Shown piece after piece: positions 25,654 through 34,780 of a stretch of DNA of 61,977 nt. The stretch is from Allopusillimonas ginsengisoli (GTDB lineage: Bacteria > Pseudomonadota > Gammaproteobacteria > Burkholderiales > Burkholderiaceae_B): assembly GCA_005239165.1 (NCBI GenBank), contig RAPG01000018.1, forward strand, positions 1-61,977, read 5' to 3'. A program made the translations under genes and the position numbers. The notes under the pieces were generated by a model, which had not been told where the DNA came from, did not search any database, and saw only the letters and a list, made by a program, of their open reading frames with translations. Within the stretch, counting starts at the first letter, position 1, and every line of letters starts with the position of its first letter.

Positions 25654-27511
25654 GTGTTTTACCTCTGAGCAGATAGATGAAATAGAGCAGCAGTGCAATG
25701 CCAGAGGCAATGTTTAGTGCCTCGTGCGGTAAGGCGATGAATACTGCAGCAGCGATAAGCCCGACGCGCTCTACAAGCGTGAGCGGTCGGATCAGATAGC
25801 CAGTCTGACCTGAAGCCAGCGCGATGATGGCCAGTATCACTAGCGGCAAATAAGCGCCAAGTGCGACCCAATCGGTGTTTGGCGTCACCATGAGTTCGGG
25901 GTGATAGACCCACATGATGGGTAAGACAAAGCCAACCGCGGCAATACGCATGGCCGTAATGGCCAACCCCATGGGTTTCGTTTTGGCGATGGCTGCTGCG
26001 GCAAAGACTGCCAAGGCCACAGGCGGCGTGATAGCTGACAGCACCGCATAATAAAAGACGAACATGTGCGCGGTTAGCTTGGGCACACCCAGTTCGATGA
26101 GCGCAGGTCCTGCCACGAAGATCACCATCAGGTAGGAAGCAGCGGTGGGCAAGCCCATACCCAGTACGATAGAGCAGGCAGCGGCAAGCAAGAGCGCCAG
26201 AAACATGGAGCCAGCACCCAACGCCGTGATTTCCTGATTAAGCTTGATGCCAAAGCCCGTCGAGGACAGCGCGGCAATCACGATGCCGATGGCCGCGCAC
26301 GACAGCAGCACAGAAAGCGAATCCCTGCCGCTATCCGTAAACATTTCCACCCACTGCCGGCGCTTGAGCCGCGTTTCGGGAAACAATGTCGCGGCCGCCA
26401 GCAGAATGCCTGTGGCAACCAGACCGCAATAGGTTGCCGGCAAGCCTGAAATCAACATGGCGAGCAGGCTGCCAAAACCAAGCACAAGCAGGCCCAGTCG
26501 TATGGTCATGCCACGGTTCCATTTCGGCCCCGCTTCTTCCACCAACGGCTTGATGTTTTGCCGGCCGGCTTCACACGAAACGGTAATCGACAGCGACAAC
26601 ACATACAGCAAGGCAGGCAATATAGCTGCCACCATAATGGTCACGTAGGGAACGCCTGCGATGTCGGACATAATAAAAGCACCGACACCCATGACCGGCG
26701 GCATGATTTGGCCTACGCAAGAGGCGGTAGCCTCGACTGCACCGGCAAAGCGTGGCGAGAACCCACTGCGCTTCATCATCGGTATGGTCAGCACGCCTGT
26801 TGCCGCTACATTGGCCGGCGCAGAGCCGTTAATCGATCCAAAAAAGGTCGAGGCAATAATGGCCGTCTGGGCCGGACCTGAGCGTTTTCCTTTGGTAAGC
26901 AATAACGCAAGATCATTGAATAGATCGCCAGCACCCGTAAGCCTGAGTGCCGTACCAAGAATAACGAAAGCGATGACGATGTCGACCACTGATGCCAGCG
27001 CCACACCGAATATCCCGCGATAGCTATATGAAACTTCGAGGATGCGGCTAAGCGTGAAAGCTCTGTGCTCAAATATCCCGGGAAGCAGATGCCCAAACGC
27101 GAGATAACCCACGGCGATCATGACCACCGTCGTCAACATCCACCCTTCTGCCTTATGGGCCGCCCATATAACCAGCAGCGTTCCAATGGCGTAGCACCAT
27201 AAATCCCCGGTATTAGGCAAGCCTTCGCGGAAGTTGGCAATCTCGTCATACTGATTTGAGAAATACGCCCAAGTCAGAATGGAAGCGAGAAGAACCAGTA
27301 CAGCACCTAACAATGAGGCAGACGAACGTGGCGCTTGATCTGTTGACCCCTTGCGTAAAGAGGCCATGGCGACGATAGCCAGCATCAGGCAGGTTCCATA
27401 CTGAATCTGCGAAGGAAAGCGCCCGAAGAACTGGGTAAAAACGATGAACAGCGTAAGTGCCGCGCACGCTGCTATGCCGAGCAGATGCAATGATTTGTCG
27501 AATTTGAGCAT
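25637..27511 (-). CDS. TRAP transporter fused permease (4TM-12TM)
   Basis: 624 residues and about 16-18 hydrophobic segments. It is a single chain combining the small (DctQ) and large (DctM) membrane subunits, the usual form partnered with TAXI receptors. Marker segments: TIIASTFFGSINGSAPANVAATG, GFSPRFAGAVEATASCVGQIMPPVMGVGAFIM, VLGMGLPTAASYLMV. It drives sodium- or proton-coupled uptake of an organic acid. The gene sits 73 bases after the TAXI receptor gene. Confidence 0.92.
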   Translation of the reverse strand: MLKFDKSLHLLGIAACAALTLFIVFTQFFGRFPSQIQYGTCLMLAIVAMASLRKGSTDQAPRSSASLLGAVLVLLASILTWAYFSNQYDEIANFREGLPNTGDLWCYAIGTLLVIWAAHKAEGWMLTTVVMIAVGYLAFGHLLPGIFEHRAFTLSRILEVSYSYRGIFGVALASVVDIVIAFVILGTALRLTGAGDLFNDLALLLTKGKRSGPAQTAIIASTFFGSINGSAPANVAATGVLTIPMMKRSGFSPRFAGAVEATASCVGQIMPPVMGVGAFIMSDIAGVPYVTIMVAAILPALLYVLSLSITVSCEAGRQNIKPLVEEAGPKWNRGMTIRLGLLVLGFGSLLAMLISGLPATYCGLVATGILLAAATLFPETRLKRRQWVEMFTDSGRDSLSVLLSCAAIGIVIAALSSTGFGIKLNQEITALGAGSMFLALLLAAACSIVLGMGLPTAASYLMVIFVAGPALIELGVPKLTAHMFVFYYAVLSAITPPVALAVFAAAAIAKTKPMGLAITAMRIAAVGFVLPIMWVYHPELMVTPNTDWVALGAYLPLVILAIIALASGQTGYLIRPLTLVERVGLIAAAVFIALPHEALNIASGIALLLYFIYLLRGKTRVKAA

Positions 27512-27584
27512 GTTCGCTGGTCTAATGTTGGACTAAGAGATGCGGGCGCCTTGGGCACCCGCATGCAGTCGGTGCGGTGCCGGT

Positions 27585-28565
27585 CTATTTGATCTTGCCG
27601 ATTTCGCGGTAGTAGCGCGCCGCGCCAGGATGCAGGTCAGCTGAAATGCCTTTTAGCGTGTCGTTGATATTGATCAGCGACAGCGCCGGGCTTGCATCAT
27701 GGACTTTGTTTATACCTTCCCAAAGTGTCTTGGTCAGCGTATAGACGGTCTTCTCGTCCATGTCGGCCCGAACCATGATTTGCCACGGAAAGGTCCAGAA
27801 CCTTGCTGTATCGCCGTCTACCTCTACACGCCCTTCATAAGCTTTCTGCACGACTTTCGCCGGCACCTCCTGCAGGATGTAGAACTCCCCGTTTGAAATA
27901 GAGCTCTGCAGCTTTGCAAACGTGTCCGCGTCCAAAGACACAAACCGCAGTTTGGTGCTGCGCGACGCATTGTCGATGGACGCATTGGGAATGCTCCCCC
28001 AGACCAGTGTGCCATCAAGAGAACCTGTAGCAAGCTGTTCAAGGGCTGGTCCGTATTCCAGATGTTGCCCATCCACCTTGATACTCTGGAGTTTGAAGAG
28101 TTCTTTCGATACCTGGCCTGCATTACCGCCAGGGCGGCCTATGCCAACCTTCTTGCCATTAAAATCCGCAAAACTGTGAATATCGCTCTGCGCGTTAACA
28201 AGATACTGCGCCATGCCAGACGGCAAACCAAGAATCGCTTTCATGTTCTTGTATTGACTGCGCAGAGATTCCGGATCGCGCGCATAAGCGCCAGAGCCAT
28301 TCACGGCATCACGATAATGTGGCGCACCAATCGCAACCATATCGGTTTCGTTCATGGCGGTCTTTCTAAGCCCGGCAACCGTGCCGTTCTCCACAACTGT
28401 CATGTCTATTCCCGCCTGACGGGCCAAACCAGACCACACCACACCAAGGGCATAGTCGTCAGACGTAGGTGATACGCCACTAAAAACGACCTTGGCGCTT
28501 GCAACAGATGCCACCGCCGTCAGGGCCAGTGCCGTGATCAGCTTTGTGTAGAAATTAGTACGCAT
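27585..28565 (-). CDS. TAXI-family TRAP transporter solute-binding protein
   Basis: 326 residues. Signal peptide (LITALALTAVASVASA), then KVVFSGVSPTSDDYALGVVWSGLA, VVENGTVAGLRKTAMNETDMVAIG, and FADFNGKKVGIGRPGGNAGQVSKELF, as in TAXI (TRAP-associated extracytoplasmic immunogenic) receptors. It presents the ligand to the fused permease encoded next. It is the first gene of the minus-strand operon and is divergent from the IclR regulator, with a 237-base gap. Ligand unknown; a carboxylic acid is likely from the rest of the operon. Confidence 0.9.
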   Translation of the reverse strand: MRTNFYTKLITALALTAVASVASAKVVFSGVSPTSDDYALGVVWSGLARQAGIDMTVVENGTVAGLRKTAMNETDMVAIGAPHYRDAVNGSGAYARDPESLRSQYKNMKAILGLPSGMAQYLVNAQSDIHSFADFNGKKVGIGRPGGNAGQVSKELFKLQSIKVDGQHLEYGPALEQLATGSLDGTLVWGSIPNASIDNASRSTKLRFVSLDADTFAKLQSSISNGEFYILQEVPAKVVQKAYEGRVEVDGDTARFWTFPWQIMVRADMDEKTVYTLTKTLWEGINKVHDASPALSLININDTLKGISADLHPGAARYYREIGKIK

Positions 28566-28802
28566 GTTGTCCTCCTATTTTGAACAATTGAGCAACGCTC
28601 TGATGGAATAAGCGCGAGATGCGCCCACCGCTTCTTTGAGCAGATAAAGTTTCATCTAATAGAATCGAAGTTCTGTATGATAGACCGTAGTTTAAACATT
28701 CGTCAAACAATGCAATTCGCCCCCGACGCGGGCCGCGCTCGCAGTTTTGGTTTTCACCGACGAATGGAGTGAGATAATCACGCCAAATTTATGGAGATGC
28801 AC

Positions 28803-29504
28803 ATGGCAAAAAGTGGCGTTGATGCGGTTGATCGAGCCTTATCCCTTCTCGAGGCTTTTAACAGGCAACGGCAGTCGATGACGTTGACTGAACTCGCCGA
28901 AGCCACTGGCATGTACAAGAGCACCGTTCTGCGCCTGGCGGCATCGCTGGAGCGCTTTCAATTTCTGGTTCGCCGGGAAGACGGACGGTTCGCCATCGGC
29001 CAGGCCACCTGGCGGCTCGGCCTGCTCTACAGCGCAAGCTTCGACTTGGAGCCCCTGGTACGTCCCGAGCTGATCAGACTTGTTGACGCAGTCGATGAAA
29101 CCGCATCGCTGTATGTGCGCGAGGGAGATTTGAGGGTCTGTCTTTACAGAGAGAATTCCCGACGATCCGCCCGACATCATTTGGATGAAGGGGTCGCCCT
29201 GCCGTTAAGCAGCGGCGCTTCCGGGCATGTACTCCTAGCCTATCAGGCCGACGATGAAAACGAAAGACGTAATCTGCTTCCTCGAGGCTATGCTATTTCC
29301 ATCGGCGAGCGAGATCCAGACCTAGCGGCAGTCGCCGTACCCGTTTTGGACCAGGATGGAAAGTTTCGAGGTGCGCTGTCGCTATCGGGCATCGTCACGC
29401 GGTTTACTGAAGCGAATATTGAGTTGATGCTGAAGGCATTAAAGGAATCCGCAGCGAGACTGCGGGAGACGATACCGGGTATAGGCAGGGAAGGCAGCGC
29501 CTAG
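28803..29504 (+). CDS. IclR-family transcriptional regulator
   Basis: 233 residues from ATG 28803 (GGAG six bases upstream; ATG 28791 is the alternative). HTH at about 1-60 (VDAVDRALSLLEAFNRQ, LTELAEATGMYKSTVLRLAASLERF), effector domain after residue 75 (LRVCLYRENSRRSARHHLDEG ... PLSSGASGHVLLA). It is oriented away from the TAXI/TRAP operon and is probably its regulator. Confidence 0.9.
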   Translation: MAKSGVDAVDRALSLLEAFNRQRQSMTLTELAEATGMYKSTVLRLAASLERFQFLVRREDGRFAIGQATWRLGLLYSASFDLEPLVRPELIRLVDAVDETASLYVREGDLRVCLYRENSRRSARHHLDEGVALPLSSGASGHVLLAYQADDENERRNLLPRGYAISIGERDPDLAAVAVPVLDQDGKFRGALSLSGIVTRFTEANIELMLKALKESAARLRETIPGIGREGSA

Positions 29505-29605
29505 CGGATAGAGCCTATCCGGAATTTTGTGGGTTTGGCTGTCTGTGTAAGCGTTATGGGCAGACCGCCTAGTCGGACTGAATCGGCCAGACTTTTATAG
29601 ACATA

Positions 29606-29824
29606 TTATTGCAGCATGCTGGACTGCCAATTGTGCGGCAACAGTTCTTCGATCGGGCTGGCCTTGTGCGTAGACAACCGGGTCAGAATGTCCTTCAGAT
29701 ACGCATACGGGTCATGGCTATTTAATGTAGCTGATGGGGTCAGACTCATGACGGCAGCGGCATGTTTTCGAACACGTAACGAGCCTGGGAAAAGCCAGTT
29801 GCTGCGTCCCAAGGCTATTCCTTT
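29606..29824 (-). pseudogene. IS66-family transposase C-terminal remnant
   Basis: The frame ending at 29606 reads KGIALGRSNWLFPGSLRVRK, then AAAVMSLTPSATLNSHDPYAYL, KDILTRLSTHKASPIEELLP and HNW. This is the conserved end of IS66 TnpC (ALGRKNWLFAGS ... AxxxSLIxSAxLNGHDPYAYLxDVL ... LLPHxW). The upstream part of the frame is unrelated, and no TnpA/TnpB or terminal repeats were found, so only a scrap remains. Confidence 0.75.
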
Positions 29825-30153
29825 GTTAATAGATGAGGGATAAAAGCTTTGGTTTTGTATCCGATCCCAAGTCGCCTCGGTAAGGCTGAAAGCGCCTCCC
29901 TGGCGGAGGATGTCGTTGCCGGTATTTTTGTAGTCGGAAACCATAATCGTCCGAGGCGCGGAAACGGGGAGACAGGTCGGCCATGAAGCAACGCATCGAG
30001 CCACGGTCCATTTTCATGGCTTAATTTGCGGTTCAATCTAACATCCGTCTTACATAATGACCTCGCAGCCTGTAACCCGATCTATCTAGGTATTAACACC
30101 AGTTGTGACGTCGGTGCAAACTATTTAAAGTTGACTGCAATCTAGTCTGCAAA
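29825..30153. other. Non-coding stretch between IS66 remnant and the PuuE-like operon
   Basis: I recognise no gene here. It is AT-richer than its neighbours toward 30100-30190, and presumably contains the promoter region of the operon that starts at 30204. Confidence 0.4.
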
Positions 30154-30165
30154 ATTGCTAGCAAT
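30154..30165. promoter_or_regulatory. 12-bp perfect palindrome, candidate operator
   Basis: ATTGCTAGCAAT is self-complementary and lies 38 bases before the start of the PuuE-like gene, downstream of a TTGACT hexamer at 30131-30136. The position suits repressor binding over the promoter or transcript start. The GntR/FCD protein encoded at the other end of the cluster is the natural candidate, but I see no second copy before that gene. Confidence 0.4.
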
Positions 30166-30203
30166 AATGATTGTAATTTTAATAGCTGTTGGGAGTTAAA
30201 GGA

Positions 30204-31109
30204 ATGATTGAGCCGAAACGGGATTTGGTGGGGTATGGAAGAGATAAACCAACCGGCACCTGGCGCAATGGTGCCCGTCTCGCCATAAACGTCGTCGTGA
30301 ACTACGAAGAAGGATCAGAGCGCTCATATGCCATGGGAGATTCGGATCAAGAAGTGATGACAGAATGGGGGAGCTATCCATTTCCGGATGGCATTCGCAA
30401 CCTTGCAATGGAGTCCATGTATGAATATGGCTCGCGAGTTGGCGTATGGCGCATCATAGACACACTGAAAGAAACCAACACGCCTGCCACATTTTTTGCA
30501 TGCGCGGTAGCCTTTGAGCAAAACCCCAGAGTGGCTAGAGCGGTCGTTGAAGATGGGCACGAGGTCTGCAGCCACGGCTATCGCTGGGAAGAAGTTTTTC
30601 GTCTGAGTGAGGAAGAAGAGCGAGAGCGTATTCGACTGGCTATCGAATCGTTCGAGCGCACCTGTGGCAAGCGCCCAGTCGGTTGGTATTGTCGCTATGG
30701 TGCTAGCGTGCACACGCGGCGGCTGGTGGTTGAAGAAGGAGGGTTCATATACGACTCCGACGCCTATAACGACGACGTGCCATATTTTTTGAGTGTCGAT
30801 GGTAAGCGACATCTGATCGTTCCATACACAGCCGATGTCAATGATCTGCGTTACTGGAGTTCCCCTGGCTTTACGCAGTCTTCAGACATGTTCAATTACA
30901 TGAAAGAAAGCTTTGACACTTTGTATGCCGAAGCGGCAAATGGTCCACGAATGATGTCCATTGGATTGCACACACGGATAGTAGGACGCCCCGGCCGCAT
31001 TAGGGCCTTGAGGCAGTTCATTGAGTATGCCAAGCAGTATCAGGATGTTTGGTTCACGACGCGCGAGGAAATCGCTCACGATTGGTTGGCGCGGGATTCA
31101 CGAGGCTGA
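30204..31109 (+). CDS. Polysaccharide deacetylase-fold hydrolase, PuuE (allantoinase)-like
   Basis: 301 residues from ATG 30204 (GGGAG at 30191-30195). Strongly PuuE-like order: RDLVGYGRDKP, INVVVNYEEGSERSYAMGD, AMESMYEYGSRVGVWRIID, VVEDGHEVCSHGYRWE, GWYCRYGASVHTRRLV, YDSDAYNDDVPY, VPYTADVNDLRYWSSPGF, MSIGLHTRIVGRPGR. PuuE-type enzymes open the ring of allantoin without the usual amidohydrolase metal site; other family members deacetylate. The adjoining genes lack an allantoicase, so the true substrate may be another cyclic ureide or N-acyl compound. It is the first gene of a cluster with an ABC importer. Confidence 0.85.
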   Translation: MIEPKRDLVGYGRDKPTGTWRNGARLAINVVVNYEEGSERSYAMGDSDQEVMTEWGSYPFPDGIRNLAMESMYEYGSRVGVWRIIDTLKETNTPATFFACAVAFEQNPRVARAVVEDGHEVCSHGYRWEEVFRLSEEEERERIRLAIESFERTCGKRPVGWYCRYGASVHTRRLVVEEGGFIYDSDAYNDDVPYFLSVDGKRHLIVPYTADVNDLRYWSSPGFTQSSDMFNYMKESFDTLYAEAANGPRMMSIGLHTRIVGRPGRIRALRQFIEYAKQYQDVWFTTREEIAHDWLARDSRG

Positions 31110-31154
31110 GCCCAGTTTGCAAGTCTCATTAATTCATCAAGGATGGTATTCGTC

Positions 31155-32744
31155 ATGAAACGTATTGGCTTGAAACTACTGGCTGGGGCCATGATATTTG
31201 GTGTGGTTCACACGAGTAACTTACTGGCTGCCCCTGCGGATGTATTGATCGTCGCAGGGCCCCGTACGCCGGAATCGCTGGATCCGGCCTATCCGCCCAC
31301 AGAAGCCGTGCACGAAGCGCGCAGGAACATTTATGATCGTCTGCTTGTTTATAAGATGCAAAAAGATGAGAAATCAGGTGCGCTGGTAGAGAACTTCGAT
31401 GAGCTAGAGGGCGCGCTGGCAGAAAGCCATGAGGTCGGTCCAGATTACAAGACGATCACGTTCCATCTTCGAAAAGGGGTAAAAAGTCCTGCCGGCAACG
31501 AGATGACTGCCGATGACGTGATGTGGTCCTTTGAGGCAGGTTGGGCATCCCGGGCGACCTTCCACTGGTATATGTCCGAGTTTCTGAAAATTAAGGATTT
31601 GAATGCATTTGAAAAGCTGGACGACTATACGGTCAGGGTTACACTGCCCGATCCATCTCTCCTAATCGACAAGATCTGGGCGAATAGCGACATCGTGATC
31701 ATCGACTCCAAGGCGGCCAAAGAGCACGCCACTGCAGACGATCCCTATGCCGCCCGCTACCTGGCTACGCATTCGGCATCCTTCGGTCCGTACTATGTTG
31801 AGAAATTCGCTCCTGGAAAAGAAGTGATCTACAGTGCCAACCCCAATTATTATCGGGGCGAGGCAGAGCTGAAGAAAGTCATCTTCAGGGAGATTCCGAC
31901 CTCATCTAACCGGCTGGCAGCCCTCTCAGGTGGTGCAGTGGACGTGGCAGAATGGCTGACCCCACGAGAGATTGCTCTGGCTAAAAGGTCGCCTAAATTG
32001 CATGTCTGGCAAGTGTTTGGCAACTATAGTCACTGGATAGAAATCAACACTACCATCGCACCCTTGGACGATCAGAAGGTGCGGCAGGCGCTGAATTATC
32101 TGATTCCGCGTGAGGCAATCATGAAGTCGGTCTATGCCGATACTGCGCGTGAAACCAAGAGCATCATCGCCGAAGTCTACCCCGATTATACCGAGCGCAA
32201 CTTCCACTATTCGTACGATCTGGACAAAGCCAAGCAGTTGCTGCAAGAGGCTGGGGTTACTGACGGCACGAAGATCGAGCTCGCTTATCGTAATGATGAG
32301 CCCGTTGAGGAAGAAATCGCGGTCATCCTAAGCAGTGTCTTCAAGAAGGCGGGGATTGATCTGGTGTTGAGCAAATTGCCTGCAGCCAGTCTGGTGAACC
32401 GCTACAAGGAAGGTTCGATAGCCATGTTCTTTAGAAGGGATATGGCGATCGTCCCCGACTCTGCCTATAGCGCCAACTTATTCGTCAACAGCAATTCGTG
32501 GGTCAACTATACGAGATACAAAAATGAGGAAATCGACAAGCTCATCAATAAATCTTTGATTTCCACAGACCGAGAATCCCGATCGAAAGATATGAAAAAA
32601 GTTCAGGATCTGGCTATCGACGGGGCCCCGTGGATATTCCTCTTCAACCCAGGATATCAGTTGGTGACGAATCGTTCAGTGAAGAGCTATTCGTGGTATA
32701 CGCCAAATGGCAATAGTTGGTACGACTTCTCTAAAGGGAAGTAG
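31155..32744 (+). CDS. ABC transporter periplasmic substrate-binding protein (SBP family 5, peptide/opine type)
   Basis: 529 residues from ATG 31155; ATG 31143 is possible. Signal peptide (LKLLAGAMIFGVVHTSNLLA). SBP_bac_5 features: PRTPESLDPAYPPTEAVHEARRNIYDRLL, ITFHLRKGVKSPAGNEMTADDVMWSFE, YHxxx-type KFAPGKEVIYSANPNYY, VDVAEWLTPREI, DQKVRQALNYLIPREAI. The family binds oligopeptides, opines, nickel chelates or oligosaccharides. Its operon mates suggest a ureide or sugar-acid conjugate. Followed by two permeases and a double ATPase. Confidence 0.92.
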   Translation: MKRIGLKLLAGAMIFGVVHTSNLLAAPADVLIVAGPRTPESLDPAYPPTEAVHEARRNIYDRLLVYKMQKDEKSGALVENFDELEGALAESHEVGPDYKTITFHLRKGVKSPAGNEMTADDVMWSFEAGWASRATFHWYMSEFLKIKDLNAFEKLDDYTVRVTLPDPSLLIDKIWANSDIVIIDSKAAKEHATADDPYAARYLATHSASFGPYYVEKFAPGKEVIYSANPNYYRGEAELKKVIFREIPTSSNRLAALSGGAVDVAEWLTPREIALAKRSPKLHVWQVFGNYSHWIEINTTIAPLDDQKVRQALNYLIPREAIMKSVYADTARETKSIIAEVYPDYTERNFHYSYDLDKAKQLLQEAGVTDGTKIELAYRNDEPVEEEIAVILSSVFKKAGIDLVLSKLPAASLVNRYKEGSIAMFFRRDMAIVPDSAYSANLFVNSNSWVNYTRYKNEEIDKLINKSLISTDRESRSKDMKKVQDLAIDGAPWIFLFNPGYQLVTNRSVKSYSWYTPNGNSWYDFSKGK

Positions 32745-32885
32745 TACAGAAGCAATCTCCTGGTTATCCAGTGTCTTGATGATTACGGGTACAGTTGCGT
32801 CATGCTAGCCAAATCAGCATGCGCGCTGCGCTTTGGATGAATGCATGGTGCACATAATGAAGCTTTGGTATATAGGGCAATGTCT

Positions 32886-33941
32886 ATGAGTTCCGTATTT
32901 GGATTTACATACCGTCTATGGACAGCGTTACCCAGGAGCTTGAGAATCGTTCTGAGTCGGTTGGCCCTTCTGATTCCCCAGATGTTCGGGGTATTGGTAG
33001 TGACGTTCTTTCTGGTGCGGGCATTGCCAGGGGATCCAGTTAATCTCATATTGGGCAATATTGCCTCCCCTGAGGCGGTGGAGCGCGTGCGCGCCCAGCT
33101 GGGGCTGGACAAGGACATATTCACGCAGTTCATCCTGTATTGCGAGGGTGTGATCCGGGGTGATTGGGGAGTTTCTGCATTCACCTCGAACCCTGTTCTT
33201 GTGGATCTGTCAGAACGGACGCCGGCGACCCTGGAGTTGCTTCTGTACAGCCTGATCCTAATGGTTCTGTTCGGCATCACCGTGGGAGTGCTGGCGGCCA
33301 AGAAGCCCAATGGGTTTGCAGATCTGACTTCCAAAGTATATGGCCTTGCTGCAGGGGCATTGCCTGATTTTTGGGTGGGATTGATCCTGATCTATCTGTT
33401 CTTTACATATCTGGGGTGGGCTCCTGCACCCTTTGGTAGACTCGATCCTGGCATCACCGAACCCATGCGGATTACGGGGTTCTTGCTCATCGACAGCCTG
33501 CTGACAGGGGATTTCACCGCCTTTCGTTCTGTCTTTGCCCATTTGATCCTTCCCGTGGCCACGATCACATTGGTCAATGCAGGGCTGATCCTAAAGCATA
33601 CGCACAGCATATTCAGCAGCTCATGGAAGCAAGACTATGTTTTTTTTCAGCGCGGCTGTGGCGTGAAGGAATCGTTGATCACACGGTCGGCATTGCGCAA
33701 TAGTCTGCCACCGATCATCACCATGGTGGGATTCTTGGCCAGTTTTCTCCTAGGCGCTGCGGTATTGGTAGAGACAATCTTTTCTTGGGGCGGCCTTGGC
33801 CAATATGCCGTGAATGCCGTTGCGAACAGCGATTACGCTGCGTTGCAAGGTTTCATCCTGATCGCTTCCGCATTCACTTTAATCATATACATGCTCGTCG
33901 ATATTTTCTATGAGCTGATTGATCCGAGAATCACGATATGA
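32886..33941 (+). CDS. ABC transporter permease, DppB type
   Basis: 351 residues from ATG 32886 (TAGGG upstream; earlier starts at 32841 or 32880 are possible). Six membrane spans: LIPQMFGVLVVTFFLVRALPGDPV at the N-terminus, the periplasmic loop, then LLLYSLILMVLFGITVGVLAA. The EAA-type coupling loop (FFQRGCGVKESLITRSALRNSLPP) precedes the last spans. Forms the inner-membrane channel with the next gene product. Stop overlaps the next start (ATGA). Confidence 0.92.
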   Translation: MSSVFGFTYRLWTALPRSLRIVLSRLALLIPQMFGVLVVTFFLVRALPGDPVNLILGNIASPEAVERVRAQLGLDKDIFTQFILYCEGVIRGDWGVSAFTSNPVLVDLSERTPATLELLLYSLILMVLFGITVGVLAAKKPNGFADLTSKVYGLAAGALPDFWVGLILIYLFFTYLGWAPAPFGRLDPGITEPMRITGFLLIDSLLTGDFTAFRSVFAHLILPVATITLVNAGLILKHTHSIFSSSWKQDYVFFQRGCGVKESLITRSALRNSLPPIITMVGFLASFLLGAAVLVETIFSWGGLGQYAVNAVANSDYAALQGFILIASAFTLIIYMLVDIFYELIDPRITI

Positions 33942-34780
33942 GTCACCATTCTTCCATATTGCGTAGACCTGCCAGCATCCTGGGATTGACGTTGGTGCTA
34001 CTTCAGCTGATTGCCATCCTGTTTGCGCCAATGATTGCACCGTATTCACCGACCGAAGCCAATCCTCTGGCTGCGTTGTCACCGCCCTCTGCTGAACACT
34101 GGTTCGGTACGGACGTGACAGGAATGGATATTTTTTCTCGTGTGATCTATGCCGCCCGCATTGATCTTCTGATCGGAGTGGGTGCGGTATTAGCTGCCTT
34201 CGTGATCGGTGTGCCGACTGGGGCGATAATCGGTTTCTACAATGGCCCGATTTCAAAGGCTATAGCCAGAGGTTTTGATTTTGTGCAATCATTCCCCATC
34301 TATGTGCTGGGCATGGCGCTGGTCGCGATCACAGGCCAGCAAATTTACAACGTGAGCTTTGTCCTGGCCATATTGTTCATTCCGGTTTTTGGCAGGCTGG
34401 TCAGGGCCGATGCACTCTCTTTGAGAGAGCGGCCATTCATACTGGCGGCAAAAAGCAGTGGTGCAGGCAATTTCTACATTATTTTCCGTCATTTGCTGCC
34501 CAACGCCATTGATGGTGCCATGGTTCAGGTGTCCATTTCCATCGGCATGGCCATTCTATTGACAGCGGGGCTGTCTTTCATTGGCGCTGGGGTCCGCATG
34601 CCCATTCCGGAATGGGGACTCATGGTGTCAGTCGGGGCTCAGCAGATGATATTGGGCGTGTGGTGGGTCTCTGTCTTTCCAGGTCTCGCCATCATTGTTT
34701 CGGTCCTCAGCTTTGCCTTGGTAGGCGATATGGTCAAATCCTTCACCAATAAAAGTGTGGACTCACAGGGAATGATATGA
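33938..34780 (+). CDS. ABC transporter permease, DppC type
   Basis: 280 residues. A short N-terminus with one span (ILGLTLVLLQLIAILFAPMIAPY) and the family-specific PLAALSPPSAEHWFGTDVTGMDIFSRVIYAAR, then five spans and the coupling loop (RPFILAAKSSGAGNFYIIFRHLLPN). Partner of the preceding permease. It overlaps both neighbours by four bases, so translation of the importer genes is coupled. Confidence 0.93.
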   Translation: MSHHSSILRRPASILGLTLVLLQLIAILFAPMIAPYSPTEANPLAALSPPSAEHWFGTDVTGMDIFSRVIYAARIDLLIGVGAVLAAFVIGVPTGAIIGFYNGPISKAIARGFDFVQSFPIYVLGMALVAITGQQIYNVSFVLAILFIPVFGRLVRADALSLRERPFILAAKSSGAGNFYIIFRHLLPNAIDGAMVQVSISIGMAILLTAGLSFIGAGVRMPIPEWGLMVSVGAQQMILGVWWVSVFPGLAIIVSVLSFALVGDMVKSFTNKSVDSQGMI

